Made by a program: the position numbers and the translations under genes. Source: a virus. From it: 64,000 nt of DNA. Shown here piece after piece: positions 8,465 to 16,936 of this stretch. Location: IMG/VR virus record IMGVR_UViG_3300030419_004788, positions 10,642 to 74,641 of that record. One strand, given 5' to 3'. The notes beneath the pieces were generated by a model that saw only the letters and a program-made list of their open reading frames with translations, was not told where the DNA came from and ran no database searches. The stretch's first letter is position 1, and the number at the start of each line of letters is the position of its first letter.

Positions 8465-9030
8465 GTTGTAGTGCCATATTTCCTTACAAGTTCTGATTTA
8501 ATAGTTGGACATTCAAACCCAAGATTATATACTATTTCATAAAAACACATTACAGAAAGAATTTCATGTTGATGGAAATAATCATTGCCAAAATCAATTT
8601 CTGGAATGTTGCTATCTAAGCATGTTGATTTTGAACCAGAAATTAAAGCACCGTTCCAATTATGTCTTTCGTTTGCCCAATTTAATGCTGAAACAACATT
8701 CTTTGAATTGCCAGAACCAGAGAAACCAATTACCATACTCTTTTCATTTGGGTTAGAATAATGCTCCAACCAATTCTTAAAAATGCTCTCGTATCCGTAA
8801 TCATTTGCAATTGAAGTTAAAAGTGATTGACTATCAAGACACCATACTTGTTTATCTGTAAGTCGTGTAATATCGGCAGCGGCATGACTTGCTACTGCCA
8901 TGTTCCCACCATTACCAATCACATAAATTGTATCTGCGTCCTTGATTCCACGAATAAGTCTTTCCCACTCTGGCGTTTCTGTTTTTGCTTGAAGTTGTTC
9001 TTCTAAATGTCCAAAAGGTGCGTGATTCAT
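8461..9030 (-). CDS. SIS-domain phosphosugar isomerase, GmhA-like
   Basis: The 189-residue protein is a single SIS domain. IYVIGNGGNMAVASHAAADITR near residue 36 and the later MVIGFSGSGNSKNVV match sedoheptulose-7-phosphate isomerase (GmhA/DiaA group), where these loops bind the phosphate. ATG 9028-9030 is preferred to a TTG nine codons upstream because AAGGAG lies 6 nt before it and it gives an ATGA overlap with the aminotransferase stop. Together with the HAD protein it could form part of a heptose or related phosphosugar route, but no heptose kinase or nucleotidyltransferase is seen nearby. Confidence 0.8.
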   Translation of the reverse strand: MNHAPFGHLEEQLQAKTETPEWERLIRGIKDADTIYVIGNGGNMAVASHAAADITRLTDKQVWCLDSQSLLTSIANDYGYESIFKNWLEHYSNPNEKSMVIGFSGSGNSKNVVSALNWANERHNWNGALISGSKSTCLDSNIPEIDFGNDYFHQHEILSVMCFYEIVYNLGFECPTIKSELVRKYGTTT

Positions 9031-10175
9031 GTGTTTCTCCTTATAATATCCACACAAGTTTTAATGTCGGTTTCCGTTACCGACAAATTTGGTCTAAGTC
9101 TTACTGATTTCTCACCAGTAGGATTACATATCATACCATCATTTCTAATATTTTCAACAAAATTATTTCTACTTTCTCTATTATCCATGTCAAAAGCAAC
9201 CAACAATCCAATCCCCCTAACATTAGATAGTTGCGGTATAGTGTATAGTTCTTTGGTCAGAACTTTACCTTGAATATCTGCATTTTCTAAAAGATTAAAC
9301 TGTTCGTATGCTTTCATAATATATGTAGAACGAAGCATATCGACAATATCCCCATCAAATGTTACACACAATCTGCTTCCCTTCTCAAAGGAAAAATCAG
9401 ATGTTGTCATAATTCCAGATACTTGGCTTTTCTTTCCGAAAATTACAATATCTGGTTCAATTTCTAAGTGCTGAAAATACCAAGGTTTTCCAGTTGTTCC
9501 AAATCCAGTTTGGACTTCATCTAAAATTAAAGGAACATTATATTCTTTTGCTTTAGATGCAATTTCCTTTAAAAATGATTTATTTAAATAGTTATCGCCA
9601 AAAGTTGCTTGAATGGGTTCTACCAGAATTGCACAGATGTCACCCTTTTCTAATTCTTTTATCAGTTCATCTATAGTATTAATCTTTGGCCAATTTAAAT
9701 CTGGAAATCCGTTAAGCCTTTCATTTACAGGATAAAATTTACTAGTTGTAAAATTACCATAAGAATGAATACCATGAAAACTATTGTTGATAGCGACAAC
9801 CCTTGTTCTTTCTGGTGGTGTGTTATCCATCGCCAACTTGATAGCACATTCTACTGCTAAAGAACCTGTACAAGTAAAATGAAATTTATTATATTTACCC
9901 AACCCTGCAAACTTATAAAAATCTTCACAGAACGCATCATATACATCGGTGTGAAATTCGCAGTTTGTAACCTTTACTGTTGATATGCTTTTCATTTGTT
10001 CGTGAAAATTTCTATCAAAAATACTATGGTTATATCCTATAGGAAGTGATGAATACATTCCAAAGAAATCCAAGTACTCTCTATTTGTGTTCTTATCAAA
10101 TAGATAACTTCCGTGACTTTTTTCAAAGTCAACACGAATATTCCAAAAACTCATATTAGTCGTTTTTATAGACAT
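9027..10175 (-). CDS. Class III PLP-dependent aminotransferase (lysine 6-transaminase-like)
   Basis: The 382-residue protein has the class III fold signature: a CTGSLAVECAIKLA cofactor phosphate region, NNSFHG, ILVEPIQ, LILDEVQTGFG with the ring-contacting Asp, and FGKKSQVSG, whose lysine should form the Schiff base. The FGKK-Q-V pattern is typical of L-lysine 6-transaminase rather than glutamate-1-semialdehyde aminomutase. In this context it may aminate a sugar or supply an amino-acid decoration; that is inference. It overlaps the NeuA-cupin gene by 20 nt. Two in-frame ATGs (10175 and 10154) exist and neither has a strong ribosome-binding site. Confidence 0.8.
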   Translation of the reverse strand: MSIKTTNMSFWNIRVDFEKSHGSYLFDKNTNREYLDFFGMYSSLPIGYNHSIFDRNFHEQMKSISTVKVTNCEFHTDVYDAFCEDFYKFAGLGKYNKFHFTCTGSLAVECAIKLAMDNTPPERTRVVAINNSFHGIHSYGNFTTSKFYPVNERLNGFPDLNWPKINTIDELIKELEKGDICAILVEPIQATFGDNYLNKSFLKEIASKAKEYNVPLILDEVQTGFGTTGKPWYFQHLEIEPDIVIFGKKSQVSGIMTTSDFSFEKGSRLCVTFDGDIVDMLRSTYIMKAYEQFNLLENADIQGKVLTKELYTIPQLSNVRGIGLLVAFDMDNRESRNNFVENIRNDGMICNPTGEKSVRLRPNLSVTETDIKTCVDIIRRNT

Positions 10176-11289
10176 GTGCTACATCTGCTCTACTTACTGC
10201 TAATCTTGCGGCTGGTGTATCCCCTGCACAGGTTATACAATGCCATTTATTTTTTGGAATGAAAACCAAATCACCCTTCCTTACCCGATGGACTTCATCT
10301 TCTATTTCAAAATCCCATTCTCCTTTAAGAATGTACCACCACTCATTCCACGATGGATGATAATGTCTTCGATTTCCTTCTCCAGGCCTTTGATGGATGA
10401 TACAACAACTGTTACTTTCTGTATTTACTAGTCTGTGCATCCAAGATTCTTCTCCATATCTCTCCATCACTTCGTCCACACTAACTAGTTGTTTATTTTC
10501 TTCTTTGTAGTTGTCTTTCTCCACACCATCATTACGCAAAATACTTGGCACATGTACTTCCGAGTGAACACCCGAATGTAACTCTGGGTCATAGTACTCT
10601 GGTTCTATATACTCTGTAGAGTTTATGCTATCTACTATTCTTTCTGCTAACATAAAATCATCAACTGTATCAATGTCCACAGAAGAAAAACCACTGATAC
10701 TAAAGAATCCAGTTTTTCCATTTCCACCATGATACGCAGAATTAAACAATCCCATATTTTCTATAAATTTATCACACTCCCATGCCATTAATCCACAAGC
10801 ATATGCTTTAACAGGTTCTAAAGATTGTGATGGCGGGGTTTTCTCTTTCTGTTTAAAATTTAATGGTTGATTCTCATATAAACATTCAATCTGAACATCC
10901 TTAGTTGAAATCAAGGTATCATAGTCACTCTCCATCATCATGTCATAAAATTCACGAATGTCAGAAGATGTCACGAAGGGGGATGTTGGTAAAAATTGAA
11001 ATATAATATCACAATTTATATTCTCTATAAAGTCTAAAACAAAATCATCATTTGTTGCTTTATCAGAAGATAGTCTATTTGGTCTTTTATAAAATTTGAC
11101 TCCGTAATCGTTTGCAATGGATTCAAATATATCAGATTCTGAATTAATATAAATCTCATCAAATGCGCCAGAATTAACCACTGACTCAACAATATAAGCA
11201 ATCAATGGTTTACCACCAATGAGTCTTAAATTTTTATTATGAACTCTTTTACTTCCTAATCTAGCAGGTATCATTGCCACTGTTTTCAT
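10156..11289 (-). CDS. Fusion: CMP-acylneuraminate synthetase-like nucleotidyltransferase + cupin
   Basis: The 377-residue protein has two domains. Residues about 1-225 match the NeuA/KdsB cytidylyltransferase family: MIPARLGSKRVHNKNLR is the nucleotide-binding signature, followed by INSESD, RPNRLSSD and FLPTSPF. Residues about 265-377 are a cupin with RRHYHPSWNEWWYILKG (two His, Glu and turn Gly) and a later KNKWHCI. The first domain would activate a nonulosonic or related sugar as CMP-sugar; the cupin may isomerise, epimerise or bind it. I know of no standard NeuA-cupin fusion. The next gene is GT29-like, the family that uses CMP-sialic acid, which supports the reading. Confidence 0.82.
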   Translation of the reverse strand: MKTVAMIPARLGSKRVHNKNLRLIGGKPLIAYIVESVVNSGAFDEIYINSESDIFESIANDYGVKFYKRPNRLSSDKATNDDFVLDFIENINCDIIFQFLPTSPFVTSSDIREFYDMMMESDYDTLISTKDVQIECLYENQPLNFKQKEKTPPSQSLEPVKAYACGLMAWECDKFIENMGLFNSAYHGGNGKTGFFSISGFSSVDIDTVDDFMLAERIVDSINSTEYIEPEYYDPELHSGVHSEVHVPSILRNDGVEKDNYKEENKQLVSVDEVMERYGEESWMHRLVNTESNSCCIIHQRPGEGNRRHYHPSWNEWWYILKGEWDFEIEDEVHRVRKGDLVFIPKNKWHCITCAGDTPAARLAVSRADVAHVYKND

Positions 11290-11292
11290 ATA

Positions 11293-11988
11293 TTATTCCT
11301 TAATAAAAAACATTTCATCATATTTAACATCGTTCAATATTTCTTCAAAATAAGAATCAATTTCTATCCTATCTTCATTTGGATAAATATCATATTTAAA
11401 GAATTTATATTGTGAATCTGGGTCATGTCTATCATCTCCATTAATAGATAAATGATTCTCAAACTCTGAAATATTCCCACCTTCAGAAAGATATTCTGAA
11501 TCATATAATGTTCTGAAAAAATCTAGTCCAAACAAATGAACCTTTTTAATATCAAACGACAATATATCCACTAATGTGGTAGTACCAGAACTTGGTCTGC
11601 CATATATATTTTCCCTAATTGGATAATAAACATCATCACTCATCCATCTTGTAGGTATTGTGTCATTAAGATTTTCTGACCACTCTGGGTGTGTAAAGTA
11701 TTCTGACTTTGGATATGTACTGCAAACAAACTTAACACCACAATTCTTCCACAACTCTCCTTCAATTGGTCCACCTGCATCTGCAAAGGTATCGAGTGTG
11801 TTGTATAACACATCCGTTCTTTTACCCACATCATTCTCTTTTTCTTCTGGTACAGGCAATGCTCTATTTAATCTAACTACCACATCGAAAGAATCAATAT
11901 ATTCTCCCCTTCCTTGTCCTTTTAGGGAACTACCAGAAGTAACCAATGCAATTGTTTTACCTTTTAAAAATTCAGCATATTCTTTCAT
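11293..11988 (-). CDS. Sialyltransferase-like glycosyltransferase (GT29 family)
   Basis: The 231-residue protein contains a segment resembling sialylmotif L (ALVTSGSSLKGQGRGEYIDSFDVVVRLN-type, with the GSSLKG loop, the IDSFD turn and the RLNRA end) and one resembling sialylmotif S (GRPSSGTTTLVDIL followed by KVHLFGLDFF). GT29 enzymes transfer sialic or related acids from CMP-sugar donors. ATG 11986-11988 is chosen because it forms an ATGA overlap with the preceding stop. The longer version would start inside that gene. The donor could come from the adjacent NeuA-like protein. GT29-like proteins are uncommon in phages, so this deserves attention. Confidence 0.75.
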   Translation of the reverse strand: MKEYAEFLKGKTIALVTSGSSLKGQGRGEYIDSFDVVVRLNRALPVPEEKENDVGKRTDVLYNTLDTFADAGGPIEGELWKNCGVKFVCSTYPKSEYFTHPEWSENLNDTIPTRWMSDDVYYPIRENIYGRPSSGTTTLVDILSFDIKKVHLFGLDFFRTLYDSEYLSEGGNISEFENHLSINGDDRHDPDSQYKFFKYDIYPNEDRIEIDSYFEEILNDVKYDEMFFIKE

Positions 11989-12668
11989 AATCGAATATCT
12001 TTCAACACCGAACCATAAATCTCTGAACCCTGTTCTACTAAAATTGGATGCAACCAATATGAATTTAATCTCTCCATTAAGATAAAATAATTCATTTCAA
12101 AATCTATTGGTCCACAAAACTTCTCAAGTCCATACTCCATCACTTCAGCGGCTTTTCTAGAAATTAAATAAAGTCCTGTCCCTCTTGATTCATTTTTTTT
12201 ATAAAAATATTTTTCTTCTTTAATGCTGTTTGGAACTTGACCACAACATCCACCACATATGTGAACTATGTCTGCACCCTCTGGTAATTCTTTCATAAAT
12301 TTATTGAAATCATCAACAAAATTGTCAGTAAACATAGAATCGTCCTCTGATATCAAAGCATAGTCAGAATCTGTTTCTAAAAATTTTCTATACGCTTCTC
12401 TATGTTTTATTACTAAAGATGCAACTGGTTTTGCCAATACACGAAATGGAGGAGTAGAAAGATATGTTGGTAGATTCATTCTTTCATCCCATAAAGAAGT
12501 ATCAAGAATTTCTTGCTCATAATCATCTTCAAGTTCGTCACCATCATAATCTAAAATCCAAGTTGCATTTTTAACTCCAATTTTTTCCAACTCAGATTCC
12601 ATAAGAACTTTTCTTTCTTCTAATTTCTTACAATGGCAAATATAAAATGGTAATTCGTGTAAGTTCAT
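11985..12668 (-). CDS. Glycosyltransferase family 25-like (LPS-type)
   Basis: The 227-residue protein resembles GT25 lipooligosaccharide galactosyl- or glucosyltransferases. It opens with a short strand then CKKLEERKVLMESEL, and carries the acidic ISEDDSMF motif that binds the metal and nucleotide sugar. A GTGLYLISRKAAE segment, as in GT25 proteins, follows. It is joined to the next upstream gene by a TAATG overlap. No donor can be assigned, but hexoses from UDP-sugars are usual for the family. Confidence 0.75.
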   Translation of the reverse strand: MNLHELPFYICHCKKLEERKVLMESELEKIGVKNATWILDYDGDELEDDYEQEILDTSLWDERMNLPTYLSTPPFRVLAKPVASLVIKHREAYRKFLETDSDYALISEDDSMFTDNFVDDFNKFMKELPEGADIVHICGGCCGQVPNSIKEEKYFYKKNESRGTGLYLISRKAAEVMEYGLEKFCGPIDFEMNYFILMERLNSYWLHPILVEQGSEIYGSVLKDIRL

Positions 12669-13471
12669 TATTCTTGCTCTCCAACTATAGACAAAACTTT
12701 TTCTATTTCTTCTTTATATGAATTGTATGGTCTAATAGAATGGCAATCGTGATACCATCCATTTTTTAAATCTTCTATGGTGTAATCAAAACAATTAAAT
12801 CGAACTATCTCATTATTGTCACCATATTTTATACATTCTTTTCTATTAATTCTTCTATGTCTGTCTTTTGGCGGTAAGTGTGTATCTACACCAGAATCTC
12901 TAACTTTCTTTGTTACTAATACCTCATCAACATTCCATTTTGTCAATTCTGGTCCATCCCAATTTTCTGGAGTGTGTTTATTATCGACTTCAGTTTCTTG
13001 TATTCCACGACTTACAAAGTCATAGAAAGAATCTTCCACTTCCAAAACTTTCTTAAAGTCTTTACCTAAAGCAATATTATAACATATAGGATAATAAACT
13101 CCTGCATATTCTTCTTGTATAGAGGAATTTAAATTTGTCCAAGTTGGTTTATTTTCCATATAGTGATTTATGTTATCTCTCCACCATCTTTTAGAAGCAG
13201 GAAACATATCTATATCACTTGTTATCCATAACACATCTGGTTCTTTCATAGGATACCACAATCTTGCAAGTTGTGCTTGTGTGTGAATTGGTAAAGATTC
13301 ATCTGGAGTAATTGTGTGTATTTCTCCGTATTCGTCCTCTACTTTTTTATTTCCAACATGAATAAGAACTGGCGTTATGTTAAAAACCTCTTTCCATATT
13401 TTAGAAATAGGTTTCCAAAAATCCAAATAGTATGGATTGTCATCACAAGAATGTATAACTTTAACTTCCAA
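12668..13471 (-). CDS. Putative GT-A type glycosyltransferase
   Basis: The roughly 267-residue protein shows a VLWITSDIDMFP segment near residue 80, an Asp-x-Asp motif at the end of a hydrophobic strand as in GT-A glycosyltransferases, preceded by QAQLARLWYP. The rest does not match a family I know. TTG 13469-13471 is the likely start because a GGAGAGG element lies 7 nt upstream; another TTG two codons earlier would overlap that element. It overlaps the previous gene by 11 nt. Its position among transferases supports a glycan role. Confidence 0.6.
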   Translation of the reverse strand: MEVKVIHSCDDNPYYLDFWKPISKIWKEVFNITPVLIHVGNKKVEDEYGEIHTITPDESLPIHTQAQLARLWYPMKEPDVLWITSDIDMFPASKRWWRDNINHYMENKPTWTNLNSSIQEEYAGVYYPICYNIALGKDFKKVLEVEDSFYDFVSRGIQETEVDNKHTPENWDGPELTKWNVDEVLVTKKVRDSGVDTHLPPKDRHRRINRKECIKYGDNNEIVRFNCFDYTIEDLKNGWYHDCHSIRPYNSYKEEIEKVLSIVGEQE

Positions 13472-14303
13472 TATCAAACCTCTCCAATAAAGATTTTACT
13501 CTTTCATCATATGTGTGTTTTTTTGCAAATTCTAATCCAGCCTTTGCAATGTCTGTCATATCTTTATATTTTACCATAGTAATATATTCTGTCAAGGAAT
13601 CTTCATCCTTATACATCAAACAATTAACACCATCTTCAAATCCCAATTCTTCATATTGAGGATTATAATTTGTAAGCAGTATAGTGCCACATCCTATAGT
13701 TTCAAACGACCTATAGTTTATATCGTTTGCTATGTTTAAATTAAAATGACACTTATAAGAATTTATTGCTTCTACCATAGCATCACCAATTACGAAAATG
13801 TCAAGATGTAAGTCGTGTTCCCTCTTTAGGTGTTCTAATAACTGTTCTCTGTTTGCATAACTTCCGCAGAAGCCGACATCGATTGTTTTATCTACATCGT
13901 CCATAGGAAATATCAAAGAATCGTCATAAGCATTTGGAAACCAAATGTGGTAATCTTCTTTAACAAAATCTTTGGTAGAATGAAGTACATAATCATAATT
14001 TCCTTCTTCATAATTTTTCTCTACTTGTTCTTCTCCTAAAAAGTGTGCATCTATACTCCATATAAATTTCTTTGGAGATTTTACCTCTGCTAATGACGGC
14101 ACCCATTTGGTATTATACTGTTCTAGGTTTATTATCCAATCATATGATTCCCAATCTGGAATAGTTTCATAATTATCATGAAGGTTTCCCCACACATCAC
14201 AGTTATGACCCAATTTAGAAAATGACCTCTGTAGGCAAAAACATTCTCTAAAATTTCTGTTTGCATCATGATGACCATTTTCTTGTATCAATAGGATATT
14301 CAT
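13461..14303 (-). CDS. GT-B glycosyltransferase (CgeB/Glyco_trans_1_2-like)
   Basis: The 280-residue protein has the layout of CgeB-like glycosyltransferases. The N-terminal half contains IWSIDAHFLG and a VLHSTKDFV segment. The C-terminal half holds DVGFCGSYANREQLL, FNLNIANDINYRSFETIGCGTILLTN and EELGFEDGVNCLMYKDEDSLTE, the family's donor-binding elements (the Glu in SFE, then a gain-of-visibility loop before a y-x-d-x-x-e-l end). It overlaps neighbours at both ends (ATGA upstream). Substrate unknown; UDP- or GDP-sugars are usual. Confidence 0.75.
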   Translation of the reverse strand: MNILLIQENGHHDANRNFRECFCLQRSFSKLGHNCDVWGNLHDNYETIPDWESYDWIINLEQYNTKWVPSLAEVKSPKKFIWSIDAHFLGEEQVEKNYEEGNYDYVLHSTKDFVKEDYHIWFPNAYDDSLIFPMDDVDKTIDVGFCGSYANREQLLEHLKREHDLHLDIFVIGDAMVEAINSYKCHFNLNIANDINYRSFETIGCGTILLTNYNPQYEELGFEDGVNCLMYKDEDSLTEYITMVKYKDMTDIAKAGLEFAKKHTYDERVKSLLERFDIGS

Positions 14304-15007
14304 GTTTGACTTGCCTCCAACATTACAGCATACTCTTGTGTTGGATTATCATTTTCATCATATACTTGACCAACAAAATCATTCCAATCCTTTCTAGGTT
14401 TAGGAAATGGAACTCCATTAAAATATTCAATTGAATTATTTAGTCTATTCAACAATGGAGTTCCAACAAAAAATTCATCATGAGATAGTGCATTGTTTGA
14501 AATCTTTGGCCAAACATGCTCCCTTAAAAAGTTTTGGTCTACTTGTATGAAATTGCCTTTACTATATTCATTTATAGATTCTGTTATACCTTTAAGAATT
14601 CCGTTTCTGCATCCCCACATACCACCAAGAATTTGTGTGCCATGATATGGGTGGTCCCTCATTATATGGAAATCTTTATCGGACTCTAACCATTCGTTTA
14701 CAGCATAAACTTCTCGTTCAGATACTCTTGAATCTGTATCTCTAGACAGAACTACATCATCACTATCCGCAGAAAGAAATCTCCAAAACATTCCTGTCCA
14801 ATCTCCTTCTTCATCCATCAAAATAACTTCAGTGTTTGAAACTTCGTTCAGTTTATCTAATATATCTTTCGGTACACTTCTGCCACAATAAAACCTACCA
14901 ATCCACCCAGAATAAAGTTCTTGAACCAACTCTGCATTCTTTATTGCTCCGATTGTATATTTTGGGTTATCTCCCCAAAGACTAAAACTAACTATTTTGT
15001 TTGACAT
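14300..15007 (-). CDS. Putative glycosyltransferase with SRDTDSR motif
   Basis: The 235-residue protein begins with VSFSLWGDNPKYTIGA and later has DDVVLSRDTDSRVSERE, where the paired aspartates at the end of a strand resemble a GT-A metal motif, followed by HIMRDHPYHGTQILGGMWG. The combination occurs in small glycosyltransferase-like proteins of viral and bacterial surface-sugar clusters. No specific family or donor can be given. It overlaps the GT10-like gene upstream by 16 nt and the CgeB-like gene by 4 nt. Confidence 0.6.
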   Translation of the reverse strand: MSNKIVSFSLWGDNPKYTIGAIKNAELVQELYSGWIGRFYCGRSVPKDILDKLNEVSNTEVILMDEEGDWTGMFWRFLSADSDDVVLSRDTDSRVSEREVYAVNEWLESDKDFHIMRDHPYHGTQILGGMWGCRNGILKGITESINEYSKGNFIQVDQNFLREHVWPKISNNALSHDEFFVGTPLLNRLNNSIEYFNGVPFPKPRKDWNDFVGQVYDENDNPTQEYAVMLEASQT

Positions 15008-16032
15008 TTTATATTCTTTTCAATTTCTTCTTTTACTCTGTCCCTCAATGGTCTTGCGTATTCTTTTGCTCTCTCATAGTTTTCATCGATATATGGCTTC
15101 ATCTGTTCATATGTTTCTGGTGTAATCTGGTTGCACAATTCTATAATATCTGATTCGCTGTCAACTATTATCATTCCTCTTGTATCAAAGAAATCACCAA
15201 TATTTGGACATCCCCAATAAATTGGCACTGTCTTTGTAATTAATGCATCTATTAATTTTTCAGAAAAGTAGTTTTCGACAGAAGTACTTTCGATTGCAAT
15301 ATGAAATTGGGAACTAAAGAGTTTTGCCTTATCGTCTTCTGGTAAAAGGAACATTGCGTCATCTGCACTCCAAGACATGGGGTCCCTTTGAAAATTCATT
15401 TGTCTGTACATTTCCATACTTTTTACATCCATTCTTACAGGATATCTTGTACTGCTGTAAAATAGAGTAGGATTTTTAATTAGCAACCTTCTAACAAAGA
15501 CATCTTTTCTTTTGTTGTATCCTTCTAAATCTCTGTTATGGAATGTGCAAAGAAAACTTATTTCAAATCTTTTGTTGTCGTGTAGGGTTTCCAATGATAT
15601 ATCATATGAGCCAAGTCCGTCTGGATGGTCTATATTTTCTAAGTTCTTATTTAACCAAGTACTACCATATGGAAACATTACTGCATTTCTGCACTTATCT
15701 AAAATTTCTATATCTGTTGTCAATATTAAATCGTATGCATGAGCCCATTGAAGTACCATATCTATAGGTTCTCTGTTTGGAGAAGTAATTGGTTCTGTGG
15801 CTGTCATATAAACTTTAAAGGCATCTGGATTGTCAAAGTATAATGAATTTGGATGTGAATGTCCATCATCATATGAACCCATAAATGGGTGTTCTTTTTT
15901 CCATTCTGCAAAATCTACCGAACCCATATGCTCATTTTTAAACCTACACACATCTATTTCTACAGGAATATCAAACATCATTGGTTCATCCCCAAACAAA
16001 TAATAAGAATTAAAAGAAATTGCTTTATGCAT
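14992..16032 (-). CDS. Second GT10-like fucosyltransferase
   Basis: The 346-residue protein has a C-terminal GT10 donor region: FHIAIESTSVENYFSEKLIDALITKTVPIYWG, then CPNIGDFFDTRGMIIV. The Glu, the downstream Glu-Lys and the VPIYWG loop are conserved as in the other two GT10-like proteins of the island. The N-terminal half, longer than in the first copy, probably sets acceptor choice and is unrelated by eye. It overlaps the third GT10-like gene upstream by 8 nt, suggesting expansion within one operon. Confidence 0.75.
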   Translation of the reverse strand: MHKAISFNSYYLFGDEPMMFDIPVEIDVCRFKNEHMGSVDFAEWKKEHPFMGSYDDGHSHPNSLYFDNPDAFKVYMTATEPITSPNREPIDMVLQWAHAYDLILTTDIEILDKCRNAVMFPYGSTWLNKNLENIDHPDGLGSYDISLETLHDNKRFEISFLCTFHNRDLEGYNKRKDVFVRRLLIKNPTLFYSSTRYPVRMDVKSMEMYRQMNFQRDPMSWSADDAMFLLPEDDKAKLFSSQFHIAIESTSVENYFSEKLIDALITKTVPIYWGCPNIGDFFDTRGMIIVDSESDIIELCNQITPETYEQMKPYIDENYERAKEYARPLRDRVKEEIEKNIKCQTK

Positions 16033-16936
16033 TTAGTTCTCCTATCTTTTCATATATCATGTCATCTGCTAATTTCATATTTTTTACTCTCTCAAAATTA
16101 TCTTCTATTGCTTCTTTTCTATTGTGATATTCTGACTCGTCAATGTTTTTAATGGTTTCGCACATATCTTCTATACTTCCTTCAAGAAATATTATACCTT
16201 CTGTGTTAAAATAATCACTTATTGACTTTGGTCCATAGTAAAGAGGAACTGTACCTGTTGCAAAACAATCTGTAATTTTTTCTGTAAAATATGTGTCGTA
16301 AATATCATTCTCTACTACTATGGAAAACATATAATCATTTAGTGCTATCGATTTATCGTGCCACATATCGTCTGGAATTCCTTTAATGTGACATCCGTGT
16401 TTATACCCTAAAGGAATTCCTGTTATTGTTCCATAAGAATGTACTATATCTCCTATCTTCTCATATAATTCATGTCTTAACTCATGTCCGTTGCACCTTC
16501 TTTTTTTGGAGGCAAGAAAAGATATTAATTTAGTCTTATCATAAATTTTATAATTCTTTTCTGGAGTCCACGGAAGATTACTGCCAGCAAAACAAAAATG
16601 AATCTTTTCGTGTTTATCCACCAACTCTTTTTCGCATGTGAATATTCCATCATATGCATCTACAATAGAATTTAATATATTTTCATCATCAAATGCTTGT
16701 CTTAAAACAGGAATTATGGCTCTAGATTCGCAAAACCATGCATATCGTTTTTTACCATTTGCTCTGGGGAACATACATCCTTCTGGTATCGAATAGTCCA
16801 TCCAAATCTCAATCTCTTGTTCTGTATCTGTCCATGTAAAATTTTCTGGAGTTCTGTTAGAACAAGAAGATTGATGATGACTAAATGGAATTCCTCTGCC
16901 TTGGATTTTCAATCTATATCTCCTGGCGATTGCCAT
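16025..16936 (-). CDS. Third GT10-like fucosyltransferase
   Basis: The 303-residue protein has the GT10 signature YMFSIVVENDIYDTYFTEKITDCF, followed by GTVPLYYGPKSISDYFNTEGI. An FCESRAI strand in the N-terminal half and a WFCESR-like segment may belong to the acceptor lobe. The gene overlaps the preceding NDP-sugar transferase gene by 28 nt. With two other GT10-like genes and the GDP-fucose pathway it implies a multiply fucosylated, or variably linked, product. Confidence 0.72.
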   Translation of the reverse strand: MAIARRYRLKIQGRGIPFSHHQSSCSNRTPENFTWTDTEQEIEIWMDYSIPEGCMFPRANGKKRYAWFCESRAIIPVLRQAFDDENILNSIVDAYDGIFTCEKELVDKHEKIHFCFAGSNLPWTPEKNYKIYDKTKLISFLASKKRRCNGHELRHELYEKIGDIVHSYGTITGIPLGYKHGCHIKGIPDDMWHDKSIALNDYMFSIVVENDIYDTYFTEKITDCFATGTVPLYYGPKSISDYFNTEGIIFLEGSIEDMCETIKNIDESEYHNRKEAIEDNFERVKNMKLADDMIYEKIGELNA

